47,865 nucleotides of DNA from positions 1-47,865 of the forward strand of contig JAFREE010000177.1 in NCBI GenBank assembly GCA_019400425.1, written 5' to 3'. The position numbers and the translations under genes are program-made. This DNA comes from Hymenochaete sp. R1 (Eukaryota > Basidiomycota > Agaricomycetes > Hymenochaetales > Hymenochaetaceae). The notes under the pieces were generated by a model. That model made no database searches. It was not told the origin of the DNA and saw only the letters and a program-made list of their open reading frames with translations. Below, piece after piece: positions 22,460-34,021 of the stretch (the stretch's first letter is position 1; every line of letters begins with the position of its first letter).

Positions 22460-23468
22460 ATGGCCGACAATCCAGCACCCTACCTTTTCTACGGTAAAGT
22501 TCTTTTATATTTTGATATAGGCGTGTTCTTATATTGTGTGGGAATAGGTCTTCAAGAGGATTACTCCCTTAACGTCATCACTGGAGCTCAACTCAGGCCT
22601 GACGGTCAAAGACTCGTGCATGGCGGAGCTCGCTCCGACATCTATTTGGCGCAGTACGGGAGAAGTGTTAGTCTTTTGTTATTGACAGGATTATGTTCTC
22701 ACAACGGAACCTACTTATTAGACTGTGGCTTTGAAAGTCGTGAACTCGAAAGCGTGCAGGAAGGCGGAGTATAGGGAAGAAAGAGCTGCAAAGCTTAACC
22801 AGTTGCGTGGATTATGTATCATTACCCTACAGCGCAAACTTACGCAAGGTTGTATCTCTGAAGTATTTTCGAAGGGAATGTTTTTGCTTGACACAGCTGC
22901 GCCACCCAAATGTTGCGAAACTCATTGGAATAATGAACGGCTACAAATCCTGTTCATTGCCCGTCTTGGTTTTCCACTACTACGACATGGGTAATTTACG
23001 TAGTTACACAGAGAAGGCGCTCTCCGCTCCTTTGAATCTCAAGCTGAAACTGGTGTGTCGGCTCTCCTTCGTGTCTATGGGGTCCCTCTAATCACCAGTC
23101 TTACCCACCAGCTAAAAGATGTTGATGTTGGCTTATCGTTCGGTGCGCCCTTTTACTCTCGGGCTGATCCGTGCTTGCGTGGGTTTGCTGACCTGAACGC
23201 CGGGTTGCTAGTGCATAGACGTAAATTCGTTCACAGAGACATCAAAGGCGTTAGTTTGTACCTTATCTAAATCAGCCTAAAGCTAACAACCCACTACTGA
23301 CAGAGCAATATTCTGTTGGAATGGAGCGAGCCTAAGTGCCGTCTTGTTGCAGCTATCTCAGATTTCGGATCGACGACGTCCATTGAGGATACGATAAAGC
23401 GAAGCTATGGGGTTGCGAATTCTACCGAAACCACGTCAGCCGCGTGGATGTGTCGTAAATATGGTTAA
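22460..23468 (+). pseudogene. 'HRDIKG' protein kinase, copy A, truncated in the activation segment
   Basis: Ser/Thr-type kinase paralogous to 28293-29636 and 36490-37850. Readable parts: 'MADNPAPYLFYG', nucleotide-binding loop 'GGARSDIYLAQYGR', 'VALKVV' (catalytic Lys), 'YFRRECFCLTQLRHPNVAKL', hinge 'VLVFHYYDMGNL', catalytic loop 'FVHRDIKGSN', 'SDFGSTTS' and 'RSYGVANSTETTSAAWM'. After 'AWM' the match to copy B stops: a short unrelated piece with a TAA (23466-23468) replaces the PPEF motif, and helices F to I are gone. One intron donor (about 22800) also lacks a G that copy B has. With no C-lobe a working kinase is unlikely. The next gene starts 100 bp downstream, so a rearrangement probably joined the two. 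It is divergent from pseudokinase A. Confidence 0.75.
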
Positions 23469-23567
23469 GATGAACCTCCGGAACACCGCGTTCTGGTAAG
23501 ACTCAAATAAAGTCGCGTTCGCAGCTTCAAGTTGCTTTTTGCCTGTCCATCGTTCTGCTACCCTACC

Positions 23568-24953
23568 ATGAACCCCACCATAAACCCCTCTTCTTCTCGG
23601 CCGTCCTCTCCGTCATCGCCGTCGACTCCGAACGAGGAACTGAAGCCCTTCGAAAAATGGTGGAGAGACCACTACGATATACTCAAACGGCATGGTTACG
23701 AACTTCGACCCCGATATCATCCAGACTGGTCACCTCCGTGGAAGAAGACCAACGAAAGCCGTCTTCTACATGAGGAAAACATTCCAAGCTGGGTACGTCA
23801 AGCTCAGCTATATTCCATCGCTCTCTCATCTCTCTTATCTCTCATATTACAAGTACAAGTCCACGCTAGATGCCATCCGACTTTCAGATGGTCAACGGGT
23901 TTTCCTCAAGCTCATTGAAGGTCATAAAGAAGAGTTAGCCATTCTCAACTTTTTCGCAGCCGAGGGGAGAAAAAACAATCTCCATAATCACACTGTCCCG
24001 CTCCTTGATTACTTTGATGATGAGTGTGAGGAGCCCCATTCCTTCATTGTCATGCCGGTGCTTCGCAAGCTCGACTCACCTGCTTTCATGTCTGTTGACG
24101 AAGCAATCGAATTTGTCAAACAGACACTAGAGGTGTGTTTTACTTCTGCTATCAGATGTTGCTATTCTCATCGCTCACCTCAGGGACTAGCTTTTATGCA
24201 CGAAAACAATGTTGCTCATCGGTGAGCTGGTTTTGCTTGGAATCTGCGCGCTCATCTGAAAATAAAACTCCAGTGATCTCGCTTTACTCAATGTCATGTA
24301 CGATGCCTCGTCAATATATCCTAAAGGTTTCCATCCTCTCAGTCCTAATTGGCTTCCTGATATGTCCAAGAAAGCAAAATACCTCCGAAGACGATCGACA
24401 AAGGGCATTAAATACTACTTCACAGACTTCGGGATTTCCGACATCTTCCCTAGTTTCGAAGCTAGGAAGAAAGTCCGGGGATTTACTTGTCAAGACAAGA
24501 CGGTTCCAGAAATCCGTGAGCACGCGCCATATGACCCATTTTGTGTGGATGTCTATACACTGGGAAATGTATACAAGGAAGTGTTGATTGATGTAAGGTC
24601 TTTTCGTTTCACGATATACCGAACAGCTATCTGACTTGCCTAAAGAAATACTCCAATATGGCGTTTTTGAAGCCTCTGGCGGATTCGATGACGCAGAAAG
24701 TTCCTGAAGCTCGTCCGAAGTCGCAGGAAGCAATGGAGGCCTTCCAGAAGATTATTGCGGAGCAGTCCTACGTTTCAAAGCGCTGGCGACTCAAATCCGT
24801 TGGATCTGAATATGCAAGCTCGGTCTTCCGTTGTATTGCTACGTGCGTCGACGAGGTAACGTATCAATCGACGCGCGTCTCTCGTAAGCTGCCCAATGTA
24901 CTTCGAGTAACTGATGTCTAATATTGCACACGTTAGATTTTTGGGATAAATAG
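23568..24953 (+). CDS. 'WRDHY' family protein kinase, copy 1
   Basis: Kinase-like protein of a family greatly expanded in Agaricomycetes. A Ser/Pro-rich start is followed by the family signature 'EKWWRDHYDILKRHGY' and 'ELRPRYHPDWSPPW', then 'STLDAIRLSDGQRVFLK' (VAIK-like Lys), hinge 'HSFIVMPVLRKL', catalytic loop 'NNVAHRDLALLNVMYDA', a family insert 'YPKGFHPLSPNWLPDM', 'KYYFTDFGIS', 'DKTVPEI' (APE-like) and 'DPFCVDVYTLGNVYKEVL'. HRD and DFG are intact, so it is probably active. Six exons; a phase-1 intron precedes a last tiny exon giving 'HFWDK' and TAG at 24951-24953, parallel to the WKKKRA and WKRRR endings of copies 2 and 3. It lies just downstream of the broken kinase A and, unlike copies 2 and 3, has no HGDLR kinase beside it. 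Confidence 0.82.
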
Positions 24954-25802
24954 GATTTGGGTTTTTGCTTAGAATGGACGCTGGTTCTCATCCGCTCTCG
25001 ATTCTTCGTGCATGCTTTGCTTATTTGCTATGATCTGCTTGATTTTGGTTTTTATATTGAATATGTATCTCTATCATGGACGCGCACGGCTCATATCTGC
25101 ATTCTCCCCATCTGTAATAAATCTGGAGTAGGATGATTCGCCAACTTCCATTCACTCTACAAGGTCTTGTGCATCCTCCGTGCGATATGTTCTTACATAT
25201 TGCTACTAAGTTACTTCTTGTTGTAGACGCACCATGATTCCTCATAGTACGAGTGAGGACTCCAGGAAATTTTTGGACTCGTATGGCAGCTAGTCCTCTT
25301 TGAAAGACAGTAAAGTAAACAAGTATTCAACTCGAGTTAGCATAAACCATCTGATGGTAGCCCAGATGATAAAGTGACGATACTCCGTACGCAGTCAAGT
25401 TGTAAAAAAACGGATCTTCGACCGAAGAACGATCGAAGTTGTACGTAAAGGCAATCGCCCAGCTGTTAGTTCTGCATCTAACTAATACGAAGAAACGCAA
25501 GTAGCCAGTATGCGGTTCAGCTTACAATTGTGCTCTTCAAAGATCGTCTTTTCTTGGTTCTTGGTTTATCAATCGTAAGATTCGTGGGACCAAACTCCCC
25601 GTCCGAGTTAACCGCCATCCCCGGAGATCCGCTGAACAAATACAGTAGAAACGGCAAACTTCAAGTTGGATACACTTCATGGCATGCCTATCAACATACG
25701 GAAGGAGCGGAGATTACAAGAAACGTGATACATTCAATGGGCAAGAAAAAAAGAAGAAGAAAAGAGTCAAGAAGCTAACGACAACCGAACACTAGTGTAC
25801 CT
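24954..25802. other. Intergenic stretch between convergent genes
   Basis: 3' flanks of the WRDHY copy 1 gene and of pseudokinase B. From 25611 it carries the left edge of duplication unit B. No gene supported. Confidence 0.4.
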
Positions 25803-27624
25803 TCAGATGGATGCCGCGCTACTGAGTTGGGCGCGCTGCAGCGGAACGATGACCTTCTCAACGAAGCGCTTGCTGATTACACTCTTTTTGAGCGGCTTTG
25901 TCCTCCTCTCTCTGTCATCCTGGAATGACAAGCAGTTTAGAACCACGTCAGTATACGCAAAACCCATCTTCGCCGGGAGCAGTCGGTTTGCCATCCGCTT
26001 AAGCATGTCGCTCCTGAGCGCATTCTCGTCGCGCTCCATTTGTTGGTAAAAGGCATCATCGGTGATTTCTTCTACATGTTCGATAGTCCGAAACCATAGC
26101 GCCCGAGCCCAATCTGCACGGATATATTCCTCTTTCTCTTCGTTCCAACTGAACAGCGAATGCCAGAGTCCGATCTCGAATAGACATACGCCGAGGCTAT
26201 AAACATCGTCCTCCATGTCGTAAGCGGGTCTTTCGTCCTGCATGATATGTCGTGGGTGATAGTAGATCCCTGCTCGAAGTTCTTTGTCGAATGTGTAGCG
26301 ATGCGTGTCAGAATTGTCCCACCTCGCCCGGTGGAAACCCGCAAGATAAGGCGCGCCGAGGTTATAATGACCAGTGACGGTATTCTTCGACGGCAAACCT
26401 TCCATAACGATGACGGAGTCAGGTCTGATGGCCTTGTGGACCATATCAACGCAGTGGAAGACGTGGACGGCAGTCGCAAGTTTGTGGGCAAAGTTGAGTC
26501 GGACATCTATGGGATGGAACTCGGACCCAGTCGTCGCGAGCAGTCTACGAAGAGTGATCGGGGTGTAGCCTTTGGGTACCTTGAAAACCAGATCATGCGC
26601 GCTTCCGGTTTGGGCGTACCCACAACACTGAAGCATGCCGACATTGTCATGCAAGTCGAGGCGGACGGTATTTTCGACATCGTTTCTCTGATTTCGTTCG
26701 TCTAGGAGCATAGCAATACGTTTCGTATCTTCGAGAGCATTCGGGATCTTTCTCGAACTTCGAAAGTCGACTAAGAAGCCTTGGTAGTCACCATCCTCTA
26801 CTATAAGAAAATGTGTGTCCTTATCAACATCGAGCGTTTTTCCAATTAGTTCTTGGGTGATGAATGTGGGCGTGTCGGCCGAATGTATCCTCTTCAAGGC
26901 TCTCGCTACAAAGCATAGCACACTGTCGTCGAAATCGCGATCCAAGAGGTGAAGGTTGTCCGCAATGGGGACGAAGAGTTGCAGCTCGTTTCTGACATCT
27001 TGCAGCCTCTGTATAGCTCCTTTAACCGTGAGCCCCCCAATGTACTGGTAATGAGTGGCGTGAACAGTAAACCGAAATGTTTTTCTCGCTTTGCGATACA
27101 GAACTCCAACTTTACCTATCACCAAGGCCAGGTTCGAGAGTGATGGGCTATGTCCGCTCCGATGATTGAGCTTCGTGTTGTTACTCGGCATTGATGTCCG
27201 AGCGACAGTGTCATCCTTTTCATCGGCTGTGGGGGGACTTGAAGAGGAATTACGAGACGCTGACATTGACGCTGGAGGGTTTACTGCTCCATCGGATAGG
27301 ACTCTGCCCTCCCAGGTTTTGAGCTCCTGGTTAAGCACAATACAATACTCGCTACCTTTACGAAGAAGATCGTGTAAAGCTGCGTCAATTTCGTCTGAAT
27401 AGTCTGCTCGTTGTACGATTCGAGCGTAGATGCTTATGTCGTTGATCATCCGCTGGCCGAGGAAAAGAAGTGCGCGGAATTCATCATCGGAGGTTTTGAT
27501 GGCACAAATGAGCCTTATTGTCTTGAGAAATGTCTCCGTGAGCTGGAAGACTGTTAGGACCTCTGGTGGTTGTCAAATTGAGGCTATGGTTCCTAGAGAT
27601 TACATGAGTACACTTACCGGCCAT
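25803..27624 (-). CDS. MLKL/HeLo-kinase-like pseudokinase, copy B (intact)
   Basis: 588 residues. Starts 'MAEVLTVFQLTETFLKT'; a seven-nucleotide first exon (27618-27624) and a 55-nt intron (27563-27617) match copies A and C and fix the start. Residues about 1-90 are predicted helical ('LFLGQRMINDISIYARIVQR', 'LNQELKTWEGRV'), then a Ser/Pro/Asp-rich linker, a basic helical part and 'LQDVRNELQLFVPIADNLHL'. The kinase fold follows. VAIK is replaced by 'GFLVDFRS', HRD by 'MVHKAIRPDSVIV', DFG by 'YLAGFHRAR', while 'TPITLRRLL' and 'DDVYSLGVCLFEIG' keep the fold. It should bind partners or sense a signal, not phosphorylate. Helical N-terminus plus dead kinase resembles MLKL and fungal HeLo-kinases; membership of the HeLo family itself is inferred, not shown. 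It is divergent from kinase B, 668 bp away. Confidence 0.85.
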
Positions 27625-28292
27625 AGCGGGGCAGAGTAGAAGATAACACTGGTTCCTGTTGAGGTTTGTGTGGTTCCGTTGTGCCACTAAAAACATCTGC
27701 CTCCCTCCGGTTGAAGTTTATATGAAGGGCGAAGAGAAAAGGCGCTTAACGACTCGGATGCGAAGAAAGGGACGATATAACTTTAACATCGTGTGATACG
27801 TTAGGTAACGGATGAAGTCGAAGCCAATTGAATCGATTTCTGAGATCACAGGGACCCACATGAACCCATAATTGTTCATACGATTGCGGTTGCCGAGCGC
27901 TACGAGTGCTCAGGCCAGAGATGTGGCGGAGGAACGTGCTGGAACGGAAGCAAAACTGGATTTCAATGGGAGCAAGAGACAAAGGGGACAACAACGACTG
28001 CCATTTTTAGATGCCGATCGACAGTCATCGAGACCCCTGCCACCGTGCACACTTCGATCCCTTTGTTCAAGTTCCGAGTCGCCTTCGTTTCCAACAGTCT
28101 TAGTCTACCAACCGGCCATGGACGAAGTGTTGCAACGTTTCTCCGACGCTTTATTACAGATGGCAGATGAACATATAAGCTCTCTTTCGCATCAAACTAA
28201 TTTGTCCTCGTTTTATTTTCCTTAACGCGCTTTGCAACAACTTTGAACTTTTTTTGAACACTATACAAAGTTATTCCGGTGCTAACTCCCAA
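27625..28292. promoter_or_regulatory. Divergent promoter B between pseudokinase B and kinase B
   Basis: 668 bp, clearly related to promoter A. Shared blocks are CCCATAATTGTTC (about 27866), CGGAAGCAAAA (27945-27955) and GAGACAAAGGGGA (27976-27988). No other gene fits here. Confidence 0.5.
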
Positions 28293-29636
28293 ATGTCCAA
28301 CGGCGTCATAAGCTACCTATTTAACGGTACGTGCTAGCTCCTAAGGAGTACCCTCCTCGCGTTCGTTTACTGATTCGTCATTGCGATAGGATTGAAGCAA
28401 GACTACACTGTCACTGTCCTCTCAAAGGCTGAACTTCAGGACTTAGGGCTTTTAAACCCCGGTGAACGCTCGGATATCTACCTGGCTCGGTATAGAGGAA
28501 GGGTGAGACTCCATCGATGTTTCCGTGCCACACTGTCTCACGCAGCGTTTTGTCAAGGTTGTCGCTTTGAAGCTCATAAGCCCTGAGCTTGGCAGGATAG
28601 CGCATTCGAGGGCCATAAATACGTCAAAGCTGAACCAGGTTTGTCTCTACCATTACGCATGTTTCAGTGCTACGAATTTTGATGATTAAAAACGCAGTAT
28701 TTTCGCCGAGAATGCTATTCTTTGTTAAAGTTACGCCATCCCAACATCGCCGAGCTCATTGGGATCGTAGACGGCTATAAATCCTGTGCACTCCCCGTCT
28801 TCGTATATCGATATTACGACAAGGGAGACCTCCGGCGCTACGTAAGAAAATATCCAAATGCTCAACTTAAGGATAGATTGAAGCTGGTACGATATTTCTG
28901 TTCGCGTATGGTTTCTTGTACTTATTAACAATGGCTTAAAGTTGCATGACGTAGCGTCCGGACTGGCATTTGGTGAGTCTTTTAAAACCCGTTCCAACCT
29001 GCTATTTCTGATGATTCGCCTAGTACATCAGAAGGGCTTTGTCCATAGAGACATTAAAGGAGTGCGTCATCATTTTACTCTGTGTATTTGATATTATGCA
29101 TTTGACATTCACGTTGCTTTAGAGCAACATATTACTAGGAAGAAATGGCGACATGAGACTTCCCATTGCATGTATCGCGGATTTCGGCTCGACTGTCTCC
29201 ACCGAAGATGCTGTTAAGAGAGCGTCCGGCGTCGCCAACTCTACGGAGACAACGTCGCTGGCGTGGATGCCGCCCGAATTCATCACGGCCGACTATAACG
29301 TATGCTTTAAAAATGCAACGCCTGCGTGCGACGTGTGGTCTTTTGCCTGCATTTGTATTGAGGTAAGATACCAGCCGCGTTTTCAGTGACCCAGAATTGA
29401 CAACAATTGCGCTTCAGGTCATGTCAGACCAGGACCCTTGGGGCAAGAGAAGCGATGCCTCAATCGTGCGGGCTCTTAGAAGCTCCAACCCAGTACCTCC
29501 TCTGCCAAAAATGATTGTCGAAAATCAAGGCCTATTGCATATCGTACTCCCTTGCTTTGAAAGACTGGCATTTCGTAGATTGCCCGCAGATACGGTGAAG
29601 TATATGCTTGAACAGTACCTTGCGAGGCTACAGTGA
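28293..29636 (+). CDS. 'HRDIKG' protein kinase, copy B (intact)
   Basis: Compact Ser/Thr-type kinase, with little outside the kinase fold. It starts 'MSNGVISYLFNG'; then 'DYTVTVLSKAELQDLGL', a loop with few glycines 'GERSDIYLARYRGR', 'VVALKLI' (catalytic Lys), 'YFRRECYSLLKLRHPNIAEL', hinge 'PVFVYRYYDKGDL', 'LHDVASGLAF', catalytic loop 'FVHRDIKGSNILL', 'IADFGSTVS', activation segment 'GVANSTETTSLAWMPPEF' and F-helix 'CDVWSFACICIEV', ending at 29636 after 'YMLEQYLARLQ'. All catalytic residues are present. About eight exons with short introns. The overall style (RDIKGSN, GVANSTETTSLAWMPPEF) recalls tyrosine-kinase-like/RIPK-type fungal kinases. Its divergent pairing with a pseudokinase suggests the two proteins act together. 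Confidence 0.85.
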
Positions 29637-30696
29637 GTACCATAGGCATTTGTTTTCGGATGACCACCAAGCTCTGATGAATCGTTGATTCCGAATCCTC
29701 ATTCAAAAAAGAGTTCAAATGCATTAATTTAAGGGCCCGTTCAATCGCGCTTTCAAGTTTCACACCTCATGCCTTTGACATCGTCGTCTCCTTCTCCTTG
29801 TTTCCCTGTTCTACTCTAATTATTTCACATCCCCTCAACCCATTGTCCCGTCATTGATCAGTGTATTCAAACCCCTTTGGTTGCACATGGGTACATGCCA
29901 TGTTGAAATTCCTCAGGCTCGGGCACACGTATTTTCGACTGTGCCACATCAAGAGACGTTATTCGAGTCGGACGGCTTCTTTAAACCGAACAGCGTAATA
30001 CAAGACTTCAAAACTTACAATACAACGCAGAAACGCGATTGAGGAATGAGAACAATGTCGCCTTTCTTCCTTAGCAGAGGAAGTTGTCTTCGATGATTTC
30101 CAATTGTGGGAACCGATCAGTTGCCTACCAGCGAGTGTTTTCACACTCGCTTTCGGACGTACTCAAGTACTGATGCATAACATCATCCCGTCTATCATAA
30201 CTGTTCAAGGTATCAATAAGAGACTTTGAGAACAAGAGTGGACAAAGAAAGTTTCGGAGGTCCCCAGATGCAAATGGTAGCGAGACGTTCAGATAAGAGC
30301 GCCGATGTTGATAATACTAGTCGTTGAGGTATGTGCGCCTTCATCTGTATAGGGGACGCTACGGAAATGGATTCGGCTTCGGGTCGTGTGAACAATTACT
30401 TTCAGTAATCTACCAAATTGAGCTACGTAACTTTGGTTTTTAGGGACGCTTTGAGTTTCACAATCTCCCAGTAACGCAGATGTAGAAGGTATTGAATACA
30501 ACATAGTACGGAATCATAATGAATAATGATATACAAATGCAAAATAATACAATGAAAATACTCATGGACTGAGGTGTGCGGGGGGGGGGGGGACAAAGAA
30601 AGAAAGAAAAATCGAGTATTAAGCAGCAAATGCGTGTAGGTTTCGTTGTATGGGTGTCAGATAGTGTCCCCCGGTATCCATCGTGCAATGAGGATG
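29637..30696. other. Intergenic stretch between convergent genes
   Basis: No gene supported. It holds a 13-G tract at 30580-30592 and the 3' flanks of kinase B (plus) and of the HGDLR kinase 1 gene (minus). Confidence 0.45.
30580..30592 (+). repeat. Homopolymer G tract
   Basis: Thirteen consecutive G near the 3' end of the HGDLR kinase 1 gene; the exact length is uncertain. Confidence 0.8.
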
Positions 30697-33670
30697 CTAG
30701 TTTCCACTTGTCGATGAGTCCGAGTTGGTTGCAAATGATACTATAGTCAATTCTGAGATGAGGGAATGAACACTTTCGAATCTCTCTCCTACAGGATTCC
30801 AGCATTTCGTCATGACTCGCCAGAACCTATCCGGAACATTGAGGATATCCTGAGACGCAGGAAATGCGCCTTGTATGATTTCGAGACGAGCTGTGGCGCA
30901 CGATTGCCCTTCAAATGGTTCTCTACCACACAAGATCTGTGCGGAAGCTTCAGTTACCAACTATGTCAAGACAAAAGAAACCGTACCTCTAGCATCACAC
31001 ATCCAAATGCATAGATATCTCCTTGCGTTGATACAAGTGACGACCGAACAAGTCCTTCGCTCATTTGACCTGTCTCCAATTTCTCGAGCTTCACGATTAG
31101 TTCCACGGATAGCCAACGCTCGTTTGTGACCTGCTTCCTGAGCACCCAGTCGTCGAGATCTCCACTGTCTTCCGCGTTCTCTCGGTCCTCTTTTGAGCAT
31201 CCAAAGTCACACAGAATTGCGCGGGGGCAATTATCGACAATTCGTATAAGAACGTTGTCCTGCAGAACAGTAAGAGTATGACGATTCACAAATGGAATTT
31301 GTCTCACCGCTCGAAGATCTCCGTGGGCAATAGGAGGTTGCATTCCATGCACTAAGCAAGTCAGCCACAAAGAACTGCTGGAAATAATGATTAACGTACT
31401 TGAGCTCAAACCAAAGGCGATATCTTTAAGCTATGAAGCGAACGTGAGCGGCAATGGAATCCATCTCAATGGCGAAAAAAGCGTACAAAATCAAGGCCAG
31501 TGGCTCTTTCACCGTTCAGCTCGTCCTTTATGTATTGCTGAACAGGCCCGAAACAAAGTTCCGAAACGAGGCAAGGATAAATCTGGGTTTCTTGAATGAT
31601 GCAGTATCCAACAAGAGGAAGGATGTGTTGGTTTTGACTTTGATGTAGTTTCCACCATATTCTAGCTTCGTTCTCGAAACGCTAAGAATCGGTTTCCGAG
31701 TCAATAAAGTCTGTTCAGCCGGCTTTTTGCAAGAGTTAACTTACTTTCCACATTTGGGATTTGTTATGAGGTCTCTTCACGGCATACTAGGAACCTATCA
31801 ATGTCAAAGTCACAGACGAGAAGATAGCCATACCGATTTTGTATTCATGCGATTGGTCATCGCGAAAACCGAGCCCGACGAACCCTTCCCTTTGCTTTCC
31901 ATCTCCGAAAACTCGAGATCCGTTATCTCTCGGATGCCAATCGCAGCCATTTCTTCGAGCACAATAAGCGACGATCGTGCTTCATGAAACTCCAGAACTC
32001 ACTTTCCGAAAGTATTGCTTTTATTGATCCATCTCCTACAGCTATTTCAGCATTCAAAACGGTCACATGTGGAAATGTATCAATACCGATCATGTGTTGT
32101 AAGTCATGCACTGTAGTCAGTAGCTGTTTCACAGGCTCATCTTTCTCTGACAAGCAAAATGGGTTGAACAATCCCAGAAGTAAGAGACAAAAGCTCACTA
32201 ACCAATAGCTTGAGTTTCATTATAAAGGCGTTTTGGCACCGACACATTGTCGATATCTAGGAAACATTAGCCAGCCGAAGACACTAAAGAACAGAGACGT
32301 ACAGTCGTCGCCTATAAGCATTTCAGGCATGTCAAGCTTAACCCAGATATCCTAAACCGGATCACTCAATACGAAATTTTATGACTCAGATGGACAATAC
32401 TCACACAGCAACGCTTTTTAATGTCGACTAATAGAAACTGGATTGAGCGAAGCTTGAGCGCGAGCTCTACGTGATCAGTCCCTGCTTCGTCGTCTTTATA
32501 TTGACAGACATGATCACTGTAAATATCAAGAAGAAACACAACCCTGATTCCCTTTTTCAGAATCATCTTTCATAAATGGAGCGAATAAACGCACGGTCTC
32601 ATGTCCTCGAAAAGTCGCTTGAACGAAGGTCCATCCTCAAGCTTCAACATGTCCCGCTTACAAAGTTCCATTAGACGTCTGCAGATGAGACACGATAATC
32701 GAATATGATCTTTTAATGTCTTTGCATTTGGGAAGGAATCTAGCTGTGAATACATGTGAGCAACGTGAATTTGTGATTTGAGAATGTCTGACCAAATCCT
32801 GGACTCGATCGTAAGCATAGATCAACTTCTCACCAAGAAGTTTTGTATCAGATTCAGGTTCAGACACGGCATCCACTTTGGAAGGATCTTTAAGGAGAGT
32901 GAGTTTGGCGAATGGATCTGTAAAAAACGATGACAATATTATTCAAATGTTCTTTACTTTCGTCGCTGTTGTTCCACCATAATTGAAATTCTTTCTCCTT
33001 GAATGCCAGAAAGTTCCAGTCTGTTTTGATAGAATGCGGAGAGAATACTAGTGCCATGGTATCAATAATAGAACAAGATTCCGATTTATGCGAAACAACT
33101 CACACTGAATTGTCAATTTCCATTGGCTTCCGGGAACTGGCGTATGCGGACTAAATGTGCGTCTCGCTATGCTTCCGGGATATCTGTCTCGCACTATAGA
33201 CGTTCGCTAAATGCGAAGTCGGCCTCCGATTAAGCAACGAAGCTAATGATAAGCTAACCTTGGATGTTTTTTGGCTGATAGCTATCGAGTCTCGGGCTTG
33301 ATTTATCCCGTCCGCAGATTTCCTAGACGCGGGAAGGGCGTACTTGAGTTTCTTCCGCAGCTTGGAGAGACCACGCTCCTCTAGATCTAAAAGCGCTAAC
33401 GTATCCTCGTATTCCTCTTTTGCTCTGCGAAGATTGTTAGTCAGTCGTAAAGTCCGGGTAGGTAATTTAAAGCTCTTACATTGTCATGTGGTATTCCAGG
33501 TCCATCCTTTTTGGGTCATTACGTTCACCGCAGACTTTGAGGCCTTCAACATAATCTTTAAATGCTGCAGCGTATTCAGACATCATTCTTTTTTTCTGCG
33601 AAGTGTCTGAGGGTAAGAATAAGTAAGCCTGAGCAGAATGGAGACTCGCTTGTTCGCGGTAGGAGACCAT
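30697..33670 (-). CDS. 'HGDLRADN' protein kinase 1 with long helical N-terminal region
   Basis: The C-terminal kinase domain is complete: P-loop 'GKGSSGSVFAM', 'YAVKRP' (catalytic Lys), 'ENEARIWWKL', 'ILPLVGYC', 'CLVSELC', catalytic loop 'IAHGDLRADNVLI' (Asp kept, Arg of HRD replaced by Gly), 'ILCDFGCS', long activation loop, 'NERWLSVELI', 'GDIYAFGCVMLE', ending 'NSDSSTSGN' at 30697. The N-terminal part is spread over many small exons (31980-33670), rich in charged helix-forming residues with Cys-ended helices; exons such as 'KLRSIQFLLVDIKKRC' and 'DIWVKLDMPEMLIGDD' align in order with those of kinase 2. The start is uncertain: the frame is open to 33922 without an ATG, and 33670 and 33586 are the first in-frame ATGs. 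It is divergent from WRDHY copy 2. Exon borders in 31980-33400 are approximate. Confidence 0.72.
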
Positions 33671-34021
33671 AGCGGCGTCAGAATGTGCTTGAATATAGGT
33701 ATTGCAGCTTTGGCCGGCTGAGTAGAGGCCGGTGTCGGGAGGAATAGAGAGTGAAGAGAAATGCTCAAGGACAGAAATGGATCCATCCTTATGAATACTC
33801 CAGCTATCTCGATGTACGATGTAATTGTGTTCATCGGTGGTGGACAAGGACAACGCTGTCGCAAAGAGGTCAAAGAGCCCGAAAGAGAACAATGAGAACA
33901 GGACATCGCCAGTGGTAGACAACGCGTCGCGATGTGAGATTATGTAATATGATGTACTGAGTTGCTCGGTCCTTTTATTTCGAGTTATTTGACGGGTTCA
34001 GTTTTATCTTTCCTTCGAACT
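33671..34021. promoter_or_regulatory. Divergent promoter between HGDLR kinase 1 and WRDHY kinase 2
   Basis: About 350 bp or less, depending on the start of the minus-strand gene. The minus-strand frame stays open through it to 33922, so part may be coding in an unspotted first exon. Confidence 0.35.

Larger units (their letters stand above)
19371..23468. repeat. Segmental duplication, unit A (pseudokinase A + promoter + kinase A)
   Basis: The two genes, the intergenic region between them and about 100 bp downstream of the pseudokinase are all repeated in the same order and orientation at 25611-29300. The copies have diverged clearly at nucleotide level, so the event is not very recent. Unit A ends abruptly inside the kinase activation segment. 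Confidence 0.7.
25611..29300. repeat. Segmental duplication, unit B (pseudokinase B + promoter + kinase B)
   Basis: Counterpart of 19371-23468 in the same order and orientation. The match covers the pseudokinase, its short downstream flank, the divergent promoter and the kinase up to the activation segment, where unit A is broken off. Confidence 0.7.

Noticed and set aside
33586..33922. Hydrophobic N-terminus (VLFSLFSFGLFDLF) for HGDLR kinase 1
   Set aside because: The open frame has no ATG before 33670, so this stretch is probably upstream of the coding start; the supposed initiator at 33922 is a TTG.
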